Notes: generated from the letters alone by a model not told the origin. Counted from the stretch's first letter, positions 1-5,143 are shown. The stretch is DNA of 7,323 bases from Geobacteraceae bacterium (GCA_027064785.1 JAMOPE010000384.1:1-7323); one strand, 5' to 3'. Program-made: numbers and translations.

Positions 1-189
1 GTGGGTATTGTTGACAATCAGTGTCCCTTCTTTGCGCTCAACTGTAATTCCCGGATAGTTTCCGACATGCTGACGTGACCCGGTGATAGCATTAAACAGG
101 GTGGTTTTCCCCGAATTAGGATTGCCCGCCAGAGCAATTGTTGCTTTTGGGGTTTTTTCCAGACGCCAGATTTTTTCTTCAGCAGTCAT
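1..189 (-). CDS. feoB: Ferrous iron transporter FeoB, N-terminal part (runs off the left edge)
   Basis: FeoB is the inner-membrane Fe(II) uptake permease with a cytoplasmic G-protein domain at its N-terminus; only that start is in the window (63 codons, no stop). The G1/P-loop GNPNSGKTT lies at residues 22-30, and the switch-I block [12 protein letters not shown] (residues 44-55), which carries the G2 threonine, is characteristic of FeoB rather than of other small GTPases. The start codon is one base after the feoA stop (TAA-G-ATG on the minus strand), and its Shine-Dalgarno GGAGG sits inside the last feoA codons, so the two genes should be translationally coupled. The transmembrane permease part lies beyond position 1, so I cannot judge whether the gene is intact. 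Confidence 0.95.
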   Translation of the reverse strand, partial: MTAEEKIWRLEKTPKATIALAGNPNSGKTTLFNAITGSRQHVGNYPGITVERKEGTLIVNNTH

Positions 190-190
190 C

Positions 191-427
191 TTACGCCTCC
201 AGGGGTTCTACGCTGATGTAGTCGGCCTCACTGTTACGCAAGGTCAGAGTATAGTTCTTCAGGCGGATAGAGACAGGGTCCTTCAGCGGTGCTCGACCGA
301 GAATTTCAATTTCTGTCCCGGGCGATAACCCCATGTCACGTAAACGGCGGCCGATTTCTCCCTCGGCTGAGACACTGACGATTCTGGCTTTCTCTCCCGA
401 GACGATTTGACGTAGCGATTTTGCCAT
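191..427 (-). CDS. feoA: Ferrous iron transport protein FeoA
   Basis: This is a 78-residue cytoplasmic SH3-like protein of the FeoA family, thought to assist or regulate FeoB. The family hallmark is the block [21 protein letters not shown] (about residues 23-43), followed by a short beta-rich C-terminal half ([25 protein letters not shown]). Length is normal for the family. The ATG is preceded by AGGAG with an 8-base spacer, which supports this start. feoB follows after one base, so feoAB is one operon read leftwards. A sigma70-like promoter and a Fur box lie just upstream (positions 461-513), so iron-repressed expression is expected. Confidence 0.95.
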   Translation of the reverse strand: MAKSLRQIVSGEKARIVSVSAEGEIGRRLRDMGLSPGTEIEILGRAPLKDPVSIRLKNYTLTLRNSEADYISVEPLEA

Positions 428-460
428 GGATCTAACTCCTGTAATCTATAAATGTGAAGT

Positions 461-475
461 TGAAAATGAATATCA
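461..475 (-). promoter_or_regulatory. Fur box of the feoAB operon
   Basis: On the minus strand the sequence is TGATATTCATTTTCA. It matches the 7-1-7 Fur consensus TGATAATnATTATCA at 12 of 14 defined positions. It lies about 10 bases downstream of the -10 hexamer, over the expected transcription start and first leader bases, and 34 bases before the feoA ATG. A repressor bound there would block transcription when iron is sufficient. The match and position are seen directly; binding is inferred from the known Fur control of feo operons. Confidence 0.8.
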
Positions 476-484
476 ATAAGCGTG

Positions 485-513
485 AGAATATAATAGTTGA
501 GGAAAATAGTCAA
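485..513 (-). promoter_or_regulatory. Sigma70-type promoter of feoAB
   Basis: On the minus strand, TTGACT (508-513; 5/6 match to TTGACA) is followed after exactly 17 bases by TATTCT (485-490; 4/6 match to TATAAT). The start of transcription would fall near 478, immediately before the Fur box and about 50 bases upstream of the feoA ATG. Confidence 0.65.
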
Positions 514-579
514 TAAGTATGGTGGTTTTGACAGAGAAAATTATGTCAGTTAAATCAGCAGGTTGGGGAGAGGTAGAAA

Positions 580-622
580 GTGGAGTACAGAAAAATATAC
601 CCTTTCCTCATCTGTGCTCCAC
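580..622 (-). terminator. Inverted repeat after the AOR gene, possible weak terminator
   Basis: Arms GTGGAGTACAGA (580-591) and TCTGTGCTCCAC (611-622) pair over 12 positions, with one that would be a wobble pair in plus-strand RNA, around a 19-base loop. It starts about 20 bases past the AOR stop, where a terminator is expected. On the minus strand, however, the stem is followed only by TTTCT, and the loop is long. It may instead be a processing hairpin or a boundary element between the AOR and feo units. Confidence 0.4.
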
Positions 623-642
623 GTATACCAATGTCTGAAATC

Positions 643-2478
643 TCAAATCATATCAGCCAATTCTTTATCAAAAACAGCCCAGACTTTCTCTGCCAGTTCA
701 TTCATGAAATTTGGGTTGCTGATATTGGGTAATTCGATATTCGGGTTAGGTTCATTTGCCACCTCTGCGGGAAAGCTGAAATCAGATTTTGTATATCCCT
801 GACGAAATTCCAGTGCCATTCCCAGCAGGAAAGAGCGGCGGACGGCTTCCTTTATTTTTAATGGATCGATATCGAGGTTGAAATCGCTTTTGAGGATTGT
901 TGTGATTTTATCGGTTCCAATCCCTTGAGTAATATCAAAAAACTTACACAACCCGATTAAATCGAACCCGACGATATGCAGTTTATCTTCGGTGATGACT
1001 TTTACCCACGAATCGACATCAGAGAGTCCTTCACGGATTAATGTACCGTACGAACCCATCGACATGTGACCACCCGCGATCGCCCAGCAGTATCCAGGGT
1101 TCGTCTCCGGCAGGTAGGCAGCAATCTCAAGCCCCTTAATGTGATAGGCGTAGCCGGTCTCACCAGTCTGCTCTGACAGGCGCATCGATCCTTGACCAAT
1201 ATCCAGCAGCTTTCCTTCCCCAGCCTGGATAATCAGTTCCCGGATTTTATCGTAATCACCAAACACCGCACCGTTAAAAAGTGGCTTTTCTGGATGACGT
1301 TCATTGTAGGAGAGGGTATAGGAAATCGTAACACCCATAGAGATGGCATCAACGCCGTAGTTATCACACAGATGGATAAGTCGACCGGCCTGACCTGCGT
1401 CGTGAATTCCGATATTGGTTCCAAGGAGATTAAGCGGTTCATAGTCAAATTTTGCAATAAAGTCACCGCGGCTGCCATCGTCCTTTCTGTCGTAGATATA
1501 GTTATGGCAGGTGATCCCACAGCGGTGACAGGCCGCAGATTCTATGTCGTACTCCTTTTCAACATTTTCTCGAAACAACTTTTCCGGCAGGTCATTCCCC
1601 TGCGGGCGATAATTGTTAACCGGGACGGCGTGGAAAGGTTGCATAACATCGTAGGCCGCCCAGGTGCCTCCACCTCCACCACGCTTGATGGGTTGCAGTC
1701 GTGCTGCACCTCCACCTTTAATGACCTGAGTATGGACAGCTTTTACTTCCGGGGTGATCGGAGTGTGCTTATCGGTACTTTGAGCAACGAGGGCAACAAT
1801 ATTTTTATAGCCCATGATACTGCCCATGCCGCCACGCCCGGCAAAACGTAATTTATCGTCCCCCGATTTCAGTTGATTGACCGTCGATAAGGCGACCGAT
1901 CCCATGTAGACATTCTGCCAGTTTTCACCTGCCTGACCGATGGCAGCAAAGTGAGCATCGGGATACTCTTTATGTAAGGTCATGATTTTATCGTGGGTCG
2001 AAAGACCAAGGAGGTGTTCTGCCGGTTTCAACTCGATGTGTGGCCCGCTGCCAGTTTCTCTGATAACAATATACTGAGGAGTATCAGCACAGTTTTCCAG
2101 GATCAGTTCGTCAAGCCCGGCCCATTTGAACTTGGCACCGAACTTTCCGCTACCAGCCGACCACATAGCGGCTGGCAGACCTGCTTTTGATCCTTTGATC
2201 GGGCTGTAACTTGAAAAATATGTCCGCAGACCGGTCATGGCACTACTGCCGGTCAGAAGTCCGGTATTGATAATCAGTGGGTTTTCAGGGCAATAGGCTG
2301 CCTTGATTTCACGCTCAGCCAGCATTTGAAATGATCGACCAAAACCGCCCAGCACATCTTCGAGGTTGCGACAGGGGACATCTTTCCACTGTTGTTTTCC
2401 CGTTTTTAGATTGATGGTGCAGCGGCGGTAGGAGATCAGTTCAGGATGATTAACGGGATCGGTCGTTTCGATTTTCAT
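643..2478 (-). CDS. Tungsten-type aldehyde:ferredoxin oxidoreductase (AOR family)
   Basis: This 611-residue protein has normal AOR-family length; members bind a bis-pterin tungsten (or Mo) cofactor and one [4Fe-4S] cluster and interconvert aldehydes and carboxylates using ferredoxin. The N-terminal pterin-binding domain is recognisable: GGFGRSF (44-50), NPLIINTGLLTG (66-77), the SPIKG block, and GRGGMGSIMGYKNIVAL (214-230). The cluster ligands are C317-x2-C320-x3-C324 (CHRCGITC) plus C511 in DLIGLCKF (506-513). Other conserved landmarks are YEPLNLLGTNIGI (346-358) and CDNYGVDAISMG (371-382). The start ATG has GAGGA at 6 bases. It sits 22 bases after a MoaD-like gene in the same operon, which fits cofactor supply. 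The glycine run at 267-271 and the PVNNYRPQ motif (286-293) suggest a bacterial subclade apart from Pyrococcus AOR. No ferredoxin or flavin subunit is adjacent, so the electron partner and exact substrate are unknown. Confidence 0.93.
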   Translation of the reverse strand: MKIETTDPVNHPELISYRRCTINLKTGKQQWKDVPCRNLEDVLGGFGRSFQMLAEREIKAAYCPENPLIINTGLLTGSSAMTGLRTYFSSYSPIKGSKAGLPAAMWSAGSGKFGAKFKWAGLDELILENCADTPQYIVIRETGSGPHIELKPAEHLLGLSTHDKIMTLHKEYPDAHFAAIGQAGENWQNVYMGSVALSTVNQLKSGDDKLRFAGRGGMGSIMGYKNIVALVAQSTDKHTPITPEVKAVHTQVIKGGGAARLQPIKRGGGGGTWAAYDVMQPFHAVPVNNYRPQGNDLPEKLFRENVEKEYDIESAACHRCGITCHNYIYDRKDDGSRGDFIAKFDYEPLNLLGTNIGIHDAGQAGRLIHLCDNYGVDAISMGVTISYTLSYNERHPEKPLFNGAVFGDYDKIRELIIQAGEGKLLDIGQGSMRLSEQTGETGYAYHIKGLEIAAYLPETNPGYCWAIAGGHMSMGSYGTLIREGLSDVDSWVKVITEDKLHIVGFDLIGLCKFFDITQGIGTDKITTILKSDFNLDIDPLKIKEAVRRSFLLGMALEFRQGYTKSDFSFPAEVANEPNPNIELPNISNPNFMNELAEKVWAVFDKELADMI

Positions 2479-2500
2479 GGATATTCCTCAGCTCGAGTGG

Positions 2501-2725
2501 TTAACCCCCTTCAAGCAGGGGAAGAATCATCAGCGTGTCGCCGTCGTGTAGAATATCAGACGACTTTGCATGGACTTTGTTAATCAGGGTCGTTCCCAGC
2601 AGTGTAGCGGGAATCTGAAGATCGTCAATAACTTTTTGCACGCAACATCCTTCGGGATATTCAAGTATTTTCAATTTGAATCGGTCGATCCTGAAAACAC
2701 CGTGTAAACTGACAGTGATATTCAT
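2501..2725 (-). CDS. MoaD/ThiS-like small sulfur carrier encoded with AOR
   Basis: This is a 74-residue beta-grasp, ubiquitin-like protein ending in ...LPLLEGG. The free C-terminal Gly-Gly is the thiocarboxylation site in MoaD and ThiS sulfur carriers. The family pattern is visible: an N-terminal strand (MNITVSLHGVF), a middle helix (VQKVIDDLQIP), then IINK-like and DGDTLMILP strands. I chose the ATG at 2725 because GAGGA lies 9 bases upstream and MoaD-type proteins start right at the first strand; an ATG at 2773 would add 16 residues but has no ribosome site. It is the first gene of a unit with AOR. MoaD-like genes next to AOR genes are a known arrangement, thought to supply the dithiolene sulfur of the tungstopterin. 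Two adjacent cysteines (C27, C28) lie before the helix. Confidence 0.85.
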   Translation of the reverse strand: MNITVSLHGVFRIDRFKLKILEYPEGCCVQKVIDDLQIPATLLGTTLINKVHAKSSDILHDGDTLMILPLLEGG

Positions 2726-2790
2726 GAATAGCGTTCCTCTGTCCGGTTGATGCCGGTAATCTGTTGCGATCAATTATTCATGAAAAATTC

Positions 2791-2819
2791 TTTAAATCAA
2801 ATAAATTCCAACATATAGT
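2791..2819 (+). promoter_or_regulatory. Candidate plus-strand promoter in the divergent intergenic region
   Basis: TTTAAA (2791-2796, 4/6 match to a -35) and TATAGT (2814-2819, 5/6 match to a -10) are separated by exactly 17 bases. A transcript starting near 2826 would run rightwards with no good ORF and end at the strong terminator at 2995-3034, about 210 nt. In an AT-rich region such a match can arise by chance, so it is weak on its own. Confidence 0.3.
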
Positions 2820-2994
2820 AGATAAAAAATAATGATTGTTGCTTTGCTGATGACACACTCAGGCTGTCACGGTTGTTCCTGAAGTTTCAGTCGAAACCTG
2901 GACACTCCATGCAGCAGATGTTGCGATTGTTATGGATACAGTTTGAGCTGCTTGCTGATTGAGACTTCACTTTAAAAAAAACAGAGGGTCTGGT

Positions 2995-3034
2995 AAAACT
3001 CCAACCAGCGACCTATGCTGGTTGGAGTTTTTTT
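2995..3034 (+). terminator. Strong intrinsic terminator with no recognised upstream gene
   Basis: A perfect 15-bp stem, AAAACTCCAACCAGC (2995-3009) with GCTGGTTGGAGTTTT (3017-3031), has a 7-base loop and a run of seven T (3028-3034). Polarity is plus: on the minus strand only four T follow. It cannot serve the leftward AOR unit and lies upstream of the next rightward gene. It therefore ends an unidentified transcript, or acts as an attenuator for the 3099 unit. Confidence 0.85.
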
Positions 3035-3038
3035 GTGT

Positions 3039-3056
3039 AGACAATAGATGTTGTCT
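3039..3056. repeat. Short perfect inverted repeat before the small-gene cluster
   Basis: AGACAA (3039-3044) and TTGTCT (3051-3056) flank a 6-base spacer. It lies directly after the strong terminator. A -10-like TATAAG (3064-3069) follows, 30 bases before the probable start codon at 3099. It could be an operator or a minor second terminator (five T at 3060-3064). Confidence 0.4.
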
Positions 3057-3098
3057 GGGTTTTTATAAGCCTTCTGAGTTATGGAAGGAATACCCCCT

Positions 3099-3311
3099 AT
3101 GTTTCAAGAAATAACGCCGTATGAGGTTTATAGTGTTGGTGTTGCTGTTGTGTGTGTGGCTGCGCTTTTCTGGTCTTTTATCTTGGATAGGAACAAACCG
3201 CCTTCCGTTGGTGAATTTGTTGCTAAACTGATTGCCAGAGCAGTATTTCTGCTGGTGATCTTTGCTGTGCTGATGGGTTTTTTGTATCTTGCTTTCGGGG
3301 TATTCCGCTGA
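3099..3311 (+). CDS. Small two-helix membrane protein, unknown function
   Basis: I do not recognise this family. From the chosen start the product is 70 residues with two strongly hydrophobic segments: about 12-29 (VYSVGVAVVCVAALFWSFIL region) and about 43-69 (LIARAVFLLVIFAVLMGFLYLAFGVF). They are joined by a short polar loop with DRNKPPS. The start at 3099 is preferred to the in-frame ATG at 3081 because AAGGA lies 9 bases upstream of it, and the 3081 ATG is next to that ribosome site. It is the first of three closely packed small membrane-protein genes; the next one starts 25 bases after its stop. There is no signal peptide cleavage site or catalytic motif. Confidence 0.7.
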   Translation: MFQEITPYEVYSVGVAVVCVAALFWSFILDRNKPPSVGEFVAKLIARAVFLLVIFAVLMGFLYLAFGVFR

Positions 3312-3336
3312 TCGCCACCTGTTTCAGGAGATTGAC

Positions 3337-3540
3337 ATGTTGACCTTTGTTTTGATGATTATTGTTTTTGGCTGTGCGGCTTACTCTGTTGCTGTGAGTA
3401 AGGGGAAAAACCCTTATCTCTGGTTTGGTGTCGGGTTGTTTCTTGGTCCGTTTGCTGTTCTCATTTTATCGTTTTATCCCTCTCCGGAAAAAGTTAAATC
3501 TTCAGAAACAACTAAGAAAACTATTCCTGAGGCTGAATGA
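3337..3540 (+). CDS. Small membrane protein with polar C-terminal tail, unknown function
   Basis: The 67-residue product has a hydrophobic N-terminal segment (residues 2-19), then KGKNPYLWFGVGLFLGPFAV, a second membrane segment (about 25-44), and a charged lysine/glutamate-rich tail (45-67). The K-N-P-x-LW-F-x-x-G-x-x-x-GP pattern is common in short bacterial inner-membrane proteins of unknown function. The ATG at 3337 has CAGGAG at 6 bases; an ATG further up (3289) lies inside the previous gene and has no such site. The end overlaps the start of the next gene as ATGA (3537-3540), which points to translational coupling with the UGA-containing gene that follows. Confidence 0.75.
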   Translation: MLTFVLMIIVFGCAAYSVAVSKGKNPYLWFGVGLFLGPFAVLILSFYPSPEKVKSSETTKKTIPEAE

Positions 3541-3722
3541 GAAAGAAACTTTTAAAGATTGTCCTGATGACCGTTATCGGCGTTATCTTCGGTGCGTTGC
3601 TGGGTTACCTTGGTCAATGTGCCGGTAGTACCTGAGGTGCCTCTTCCAGCCCTTGGTCGGGGGCTCTGTTTGGTGCTTTGGTCGGTTTTATTCTCGGTTG
3701 CTTGCCCAGCGAGAGGGCCTGA
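3537..3722 (+). CDS. Probable small membrane selenoprotein (DUF6132-like), Sec encoded by in-frame TGA at 3633-3635
   Basis: Read with TGA (codon 33) as selenocysteine, this is a 61-residue protein: a basic N-terminus (MRKKLLK), membrane helix 1 (about 8-26), a loop with C28-A-G-S-T-U33, then SSSPWS, helix 2 (about 42-55) and SERA. The two helices share a glycine-rich repeat, FGALLGYLG and FGALVGFILG, so the halves on either side of the TGA belong to one protein. From memory, DUF6132-like proteins have a GC-x4-C loop followed by a S-N-P between two such helices; the TGA replaces their second cysteine. A hairpin with a GGUC loop starts 12 bases after the TGA (separate entry). The start overlaps the previous stop (ATGA), with GAGG at 4 bases. 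The positive-inside rule puts the C/U loop in the periplasm. A redox or metal-thiol role is inference. The alternative is an ordinary nonsense mutation. Confidence 0.75.
3648..3665 (+). promoter_or_regulatory. Putative bacterial SECIS hairpin
   Basis: AGCCCTT (3648-3654) pairs with GGGGGCT (3659-3665) around the loop GGTC (3655-3658). The stem is five Watson-Crick pairs plus two U-G pairs at the top. The loop starts 19 bases after the UGA. Bacterial SECIS elements sit just downstream of the UGA inside the coding region, and the E. coli fdhF element also presents a GGUC loop at nearly this distance, bound by SelB. The structure is seen in the sequence; SelB binding is inferred. Confidence 0.7.
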
Positions 3723-3747
3723 TCTTGTTTTCGAACGTTGAGCATAA

Positions 3748-3776
3748 TGCGGCCTTGTTTGTCGCCGCAACTTTTT
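3748..3776 (+). terminator. Intrinsic terminator after the selenoprotein gene
   Basis: TGCGGC (3748-3753) pairs with GCCGCA (3764-3769) around a 10-base loop, followed by AC and five T (3772-3776). It lies 25 bases after the stop of the third small gene and would separate the membrane-protein trio from the SEC-C gene. The stem is short, so read-through is likely. Confidence 0.6.
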
Positions 3777-3827
3777 ATATATTCCCTTTGATTGAAATTT
3801 AGAAAAATCCTTTTCAGGAGTATCGCT

Positions 3828-4046
3828 ATGGGTTTGTTTAGTCGTTTGTTTAAAAAAGAAGAGGTTGAAGAAAACTTGGGGCAGGCTCCGCCCGATTTGC
3901 TGCCGCAAAGGAATGATATCTGCTGGTGTGGCAGTGGACTTAAATATAAAAAATGTCACCTCGAACAAGATCGGGTTTTTCTTGAGAAACGGCGTCAGAA
4001 AGCATTAAATGCACGTAAAGCAAGTTGTGGTCCGGTTTATGGCTGA
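3828..4046 (+). CDS. Small SEC-C zinc-motif protein
   Basis: This 72-residue soluble protein has a SEC-C zinc-binding motif, the type found at the C-terminus of SecA (the name is unrelated to selenocysteine). C32-x-C34-x8-C43-H44 is read in RNDICWCGSGLKYKKCH, with the usual preceding RND and the G-S-G-x-K-(Y/F)-K-x-C-C/H context. The N-terminus (MGLFSRLFKKEE) could form a short amphipathic helix; the C-terminal third is basic (EKRRQKALNARK) and ends with an extra cysteine, C67. The start at 3828 has CAGGAG at 7 bases. Stand-alone SEC-C proteins of this size are common and mostly uncharacterised. A terminator before it and two hairpins after it suggest it is largely a separate transcription unit. 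Confidence 0.85.
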   Translation: MGLFSRLFKKEEVEENLGQAPPDLLPQRNDICWCGSGLKYKKCHLEQDRVFLEKRRQKALNARKASCGPVYG

Positions 4047-4060
4047 GGCCCGCGGCGCTG

Positions 4061-4078
4061 AGACCCGGTTCGGGTTTT
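4061..4078 (+). terminator. Minor hairpin after the SEC-C gene
   Basis: AGACCCG (4061-4067), loop GTT, and CGGGTTT(T) (4071-4078) give five strong pairs extended by A-U and G-U pairs, 14 bases past the stop codon. The T run is used up in the stem and is followed by A-rich sequence, so termination would be inefficient. The larger hairpin at 4098-4135 follows immediately. Confidence 0.4.
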
Positions 4079-4097
4079 AAAAAAATCAAGTTTTTCT

Positions 4098-4135
4098 CTG
4101 GGGATAGAATTCCATTCTGTCCCCAGCCTATTTTT
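4098..4135 (+). terminator. Intrinsic terminator upstream of the antiporter gene
   Basis: CTGGGGATAGAAT (4098-4110) and ATTCTGTCCCCAG (4114-4126) form a 13-bp stem with one U-G pair and a 3-base loop, then CCTA and five T (4131-4135). It should end transcription from the SEC-C gene. The antiporter ATG is only 27 bases past it, and no clear promoter fits in that gap. Confidence 0.75.
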
Positions 4136-4162
4136 ATCTCGTTGATTGACGACTAGGCTTTT

Positions 4163-5143
4163 ATGACTTTGATGCTTCCTGCTTTGGCTTTGATGGGTGG
4201 GCTCGTTCTCCTTGTATGGAGTGCCGATCGATTTATTGATGGTGCTGCTGCAACTGCGCGTTATGCGGGGATGTCGCCGCTGTTGATCGGAATGGTAGTG
4301 ATCGGGTTCGGGACGTCAGCACCGGAAATGGTTGTTTCCGCTATTTCGGCGCTTGAAGGGAATCCGGGGCTGGCTCTTGGGAATGCTTACGGTTCAAATA
4401 TTGCTAACATCGCTCTAATCCTCGGTGTGACGGCTCTTCTCGGCCCGATTACATTAAAGTCGGGGGTTTTAAAGAAAGAACTTCCTGTCCTTTTTGTCGT
4501 GACTGTTCTGGCGGCAGTTCTTCTGGCTGACCTTTTTCTCAGCCGCACAGATGCAGTTATTCTCCTTGGCGTTTTTGCCGCGATCATGACCTGGTGGATT
4601 CTCCTCGGTTTGCGCCAGCGCAATGATTACCTTGCCAGTGATGTCGATGAACATCTCGAAGACCATCCGATGTCGTTGCGGATGGCAATTGTCTGGGTCA
4701 TCATTGGAATGGCATTGCTGGTTGTCAGTTCACGGATTCTGGTGTGGGGGGCGGTTGAAATAGCCCGTGGTTTTGGGGTCAGCGATCTGATTATCGGTCT
4801 GACTGTTGTTGCTATCGGGACATCACTCCCTGAATTGGCATCGGCAATTGCCGCAACCCGTAAAGGGGAGCACGACCTTGCCATCGGCAATGTTATCGGT
4901 TCCAACCTGTTTAATACGCTTGCCGTTGTCGGTATTGCCGGAGCGATTCAACCTTTAAAAATTGAGCCAGCTGTTCTCTACCGTGACTGTCTGTTGATGG
5001 GAATTCTGACGGCTGCGTTATTTCTGGTGCGTTCCGGTAAAAATGGGCAGAAACAGATCTCACGAACCGAAGGCATTATCCTGTTGGCAATTTATGTCGG
5101 TTACTCCGGTTATCTCATTGCAAAAGTTATTGGCCTCGTCTGA
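4163..5143 (+). CDS. Calcium/sodium antiporter (CaCA family, YrbG-like)
   Basis: This 326-residue inner-membrane protein with about ten hydrophobic helices exchanges cations, typically Ca2+ for Na+. Both inverted alpha repeats are intact: GFGTSAPE (48-55) with GNAYGSNIAN (73-82), and AIGTSLPE (217-224) with GNVIGSNLFN (242-251). E55 and E224 are the expected ion-binding acidic residues. The cytoplasmic loop between the halves is short and acidic (about 152-170, with DVDEHLEDH), as in bacterial YrbG-type exchangers without a large regulatory domain. The start has only a weak ribosome site (TAGG at 5 bases); an ATG three codons later is an alternative. It sits 27 bases after a terminator, with 134 bases to the next gene. 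Ion specificity cannot be read from the sequence. Confidence 0.93.
   Translation: MTLMLPALALMGGLVLLVWSADRFIDGAAATARYAGMSPLLIGMVVIGFGTSAPEMVVSAISALEGNPGLALGNAYGSNIANIALILGVTALLGPITLKSGVLKKELPVLFVVTVLAAVLLADLFLSRTDAVILLGVFAAIMTWWILLGLRQRNDYLASDVDEHLEDHPMSLRMAIVWVIIGMALLVVSSRILVWGAVEIARGFGVSDLIIGLTVVAIGTSLPELASAIAATRKGEHDLAIGNVIGSNLFNTLAVVGIAGAIQPLKIEPAVLYRDCLLMGILTAALFLVRSGKNGQKQISRTEGIILLAIYVGYSGYLIAKVIGLV

Larger units (their letters stand above)
2774..3098. other. Divergent intergenic region: no recognisable intact gene
   Basis: These 325 bases lie between the leftward MoaD-like/AOR unit and the rightward small-gene cluster. Contents in order are an AT-rich part (2774-2840) that should hold the AOR promoter, although I could not fix a convincing minus-strand -35/-10 pair; a hairpin TGACA/TGTCA (2851-2869); a GTTTC/GAAAC-type hairpin (about 2884-2897); a start-less open frame 2854-2946 on the plus strand ending in TGA; a strong terminator (2995-3034); and a small inverted repeat (3039-3056). 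No tRNA cloverleaf or CRISPR repeat is seen. Confidence 0.7.

Noticed and set aside
1192..1851. Open frame of 219 codons on the plus strand
   Set aside because: It lies wholly antisense inside the AOR gene, has no ribosome site or recognisable motif, and AOR is unmistakable on the other strand.
2726..2773. N-terminal extension of the MoaD-like protein to an ATG at 2773
   Set aside because: There is no ribosome site for it, the extra 16 residues do not fit the beta-grasp start, and the internal ATG has GAGGA at 9 bases.
2821..2838. Fur-like GATAAA/ATAATGAT sequence upstream of the MoaD-like gene
   Set aside because: It matches the 7-1-7 consensus at only about 8 of 14 positions in a very AT-rich stretch, which is expected by chance.
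2881..2910. tRNA-like T-loop (TTCGACT on the minus strand)
   Set aside because: The flanking bases do not form a T-arm stem, and no acceptor, D or anticodon arms can be drawn, so there is no tRNA (including tRNA-Sec) here.
3633..3635. TGA as an ordinary stop or a nonsense mutation in a decaying gene
   Set aside because: Considered seriously. The downstream half keeps a coherent helix, no other defects are present, the TGA takes a cysteine position, and a SECIS-like hairpin follows. It remains the main alternative until tested.
3552..3968. Open frame of 138 codons on the minus strand across the small-gene cluster
   Set aside because: Its translation is low-complexity and polar (R/T/K/Q-rich), it has no ribosome site, and it crosses two terminators and two better-supported plus-strand genes. 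It could mask the selenoprotein in automated annotation.
3828..4046. SEC-C protein as part of selenocysteine machinery
   Set aside because: The motif is named after the SecA C-terminus and binds zinc; the similarity of name is a coincidence and gives no functional link to the UGA gene.
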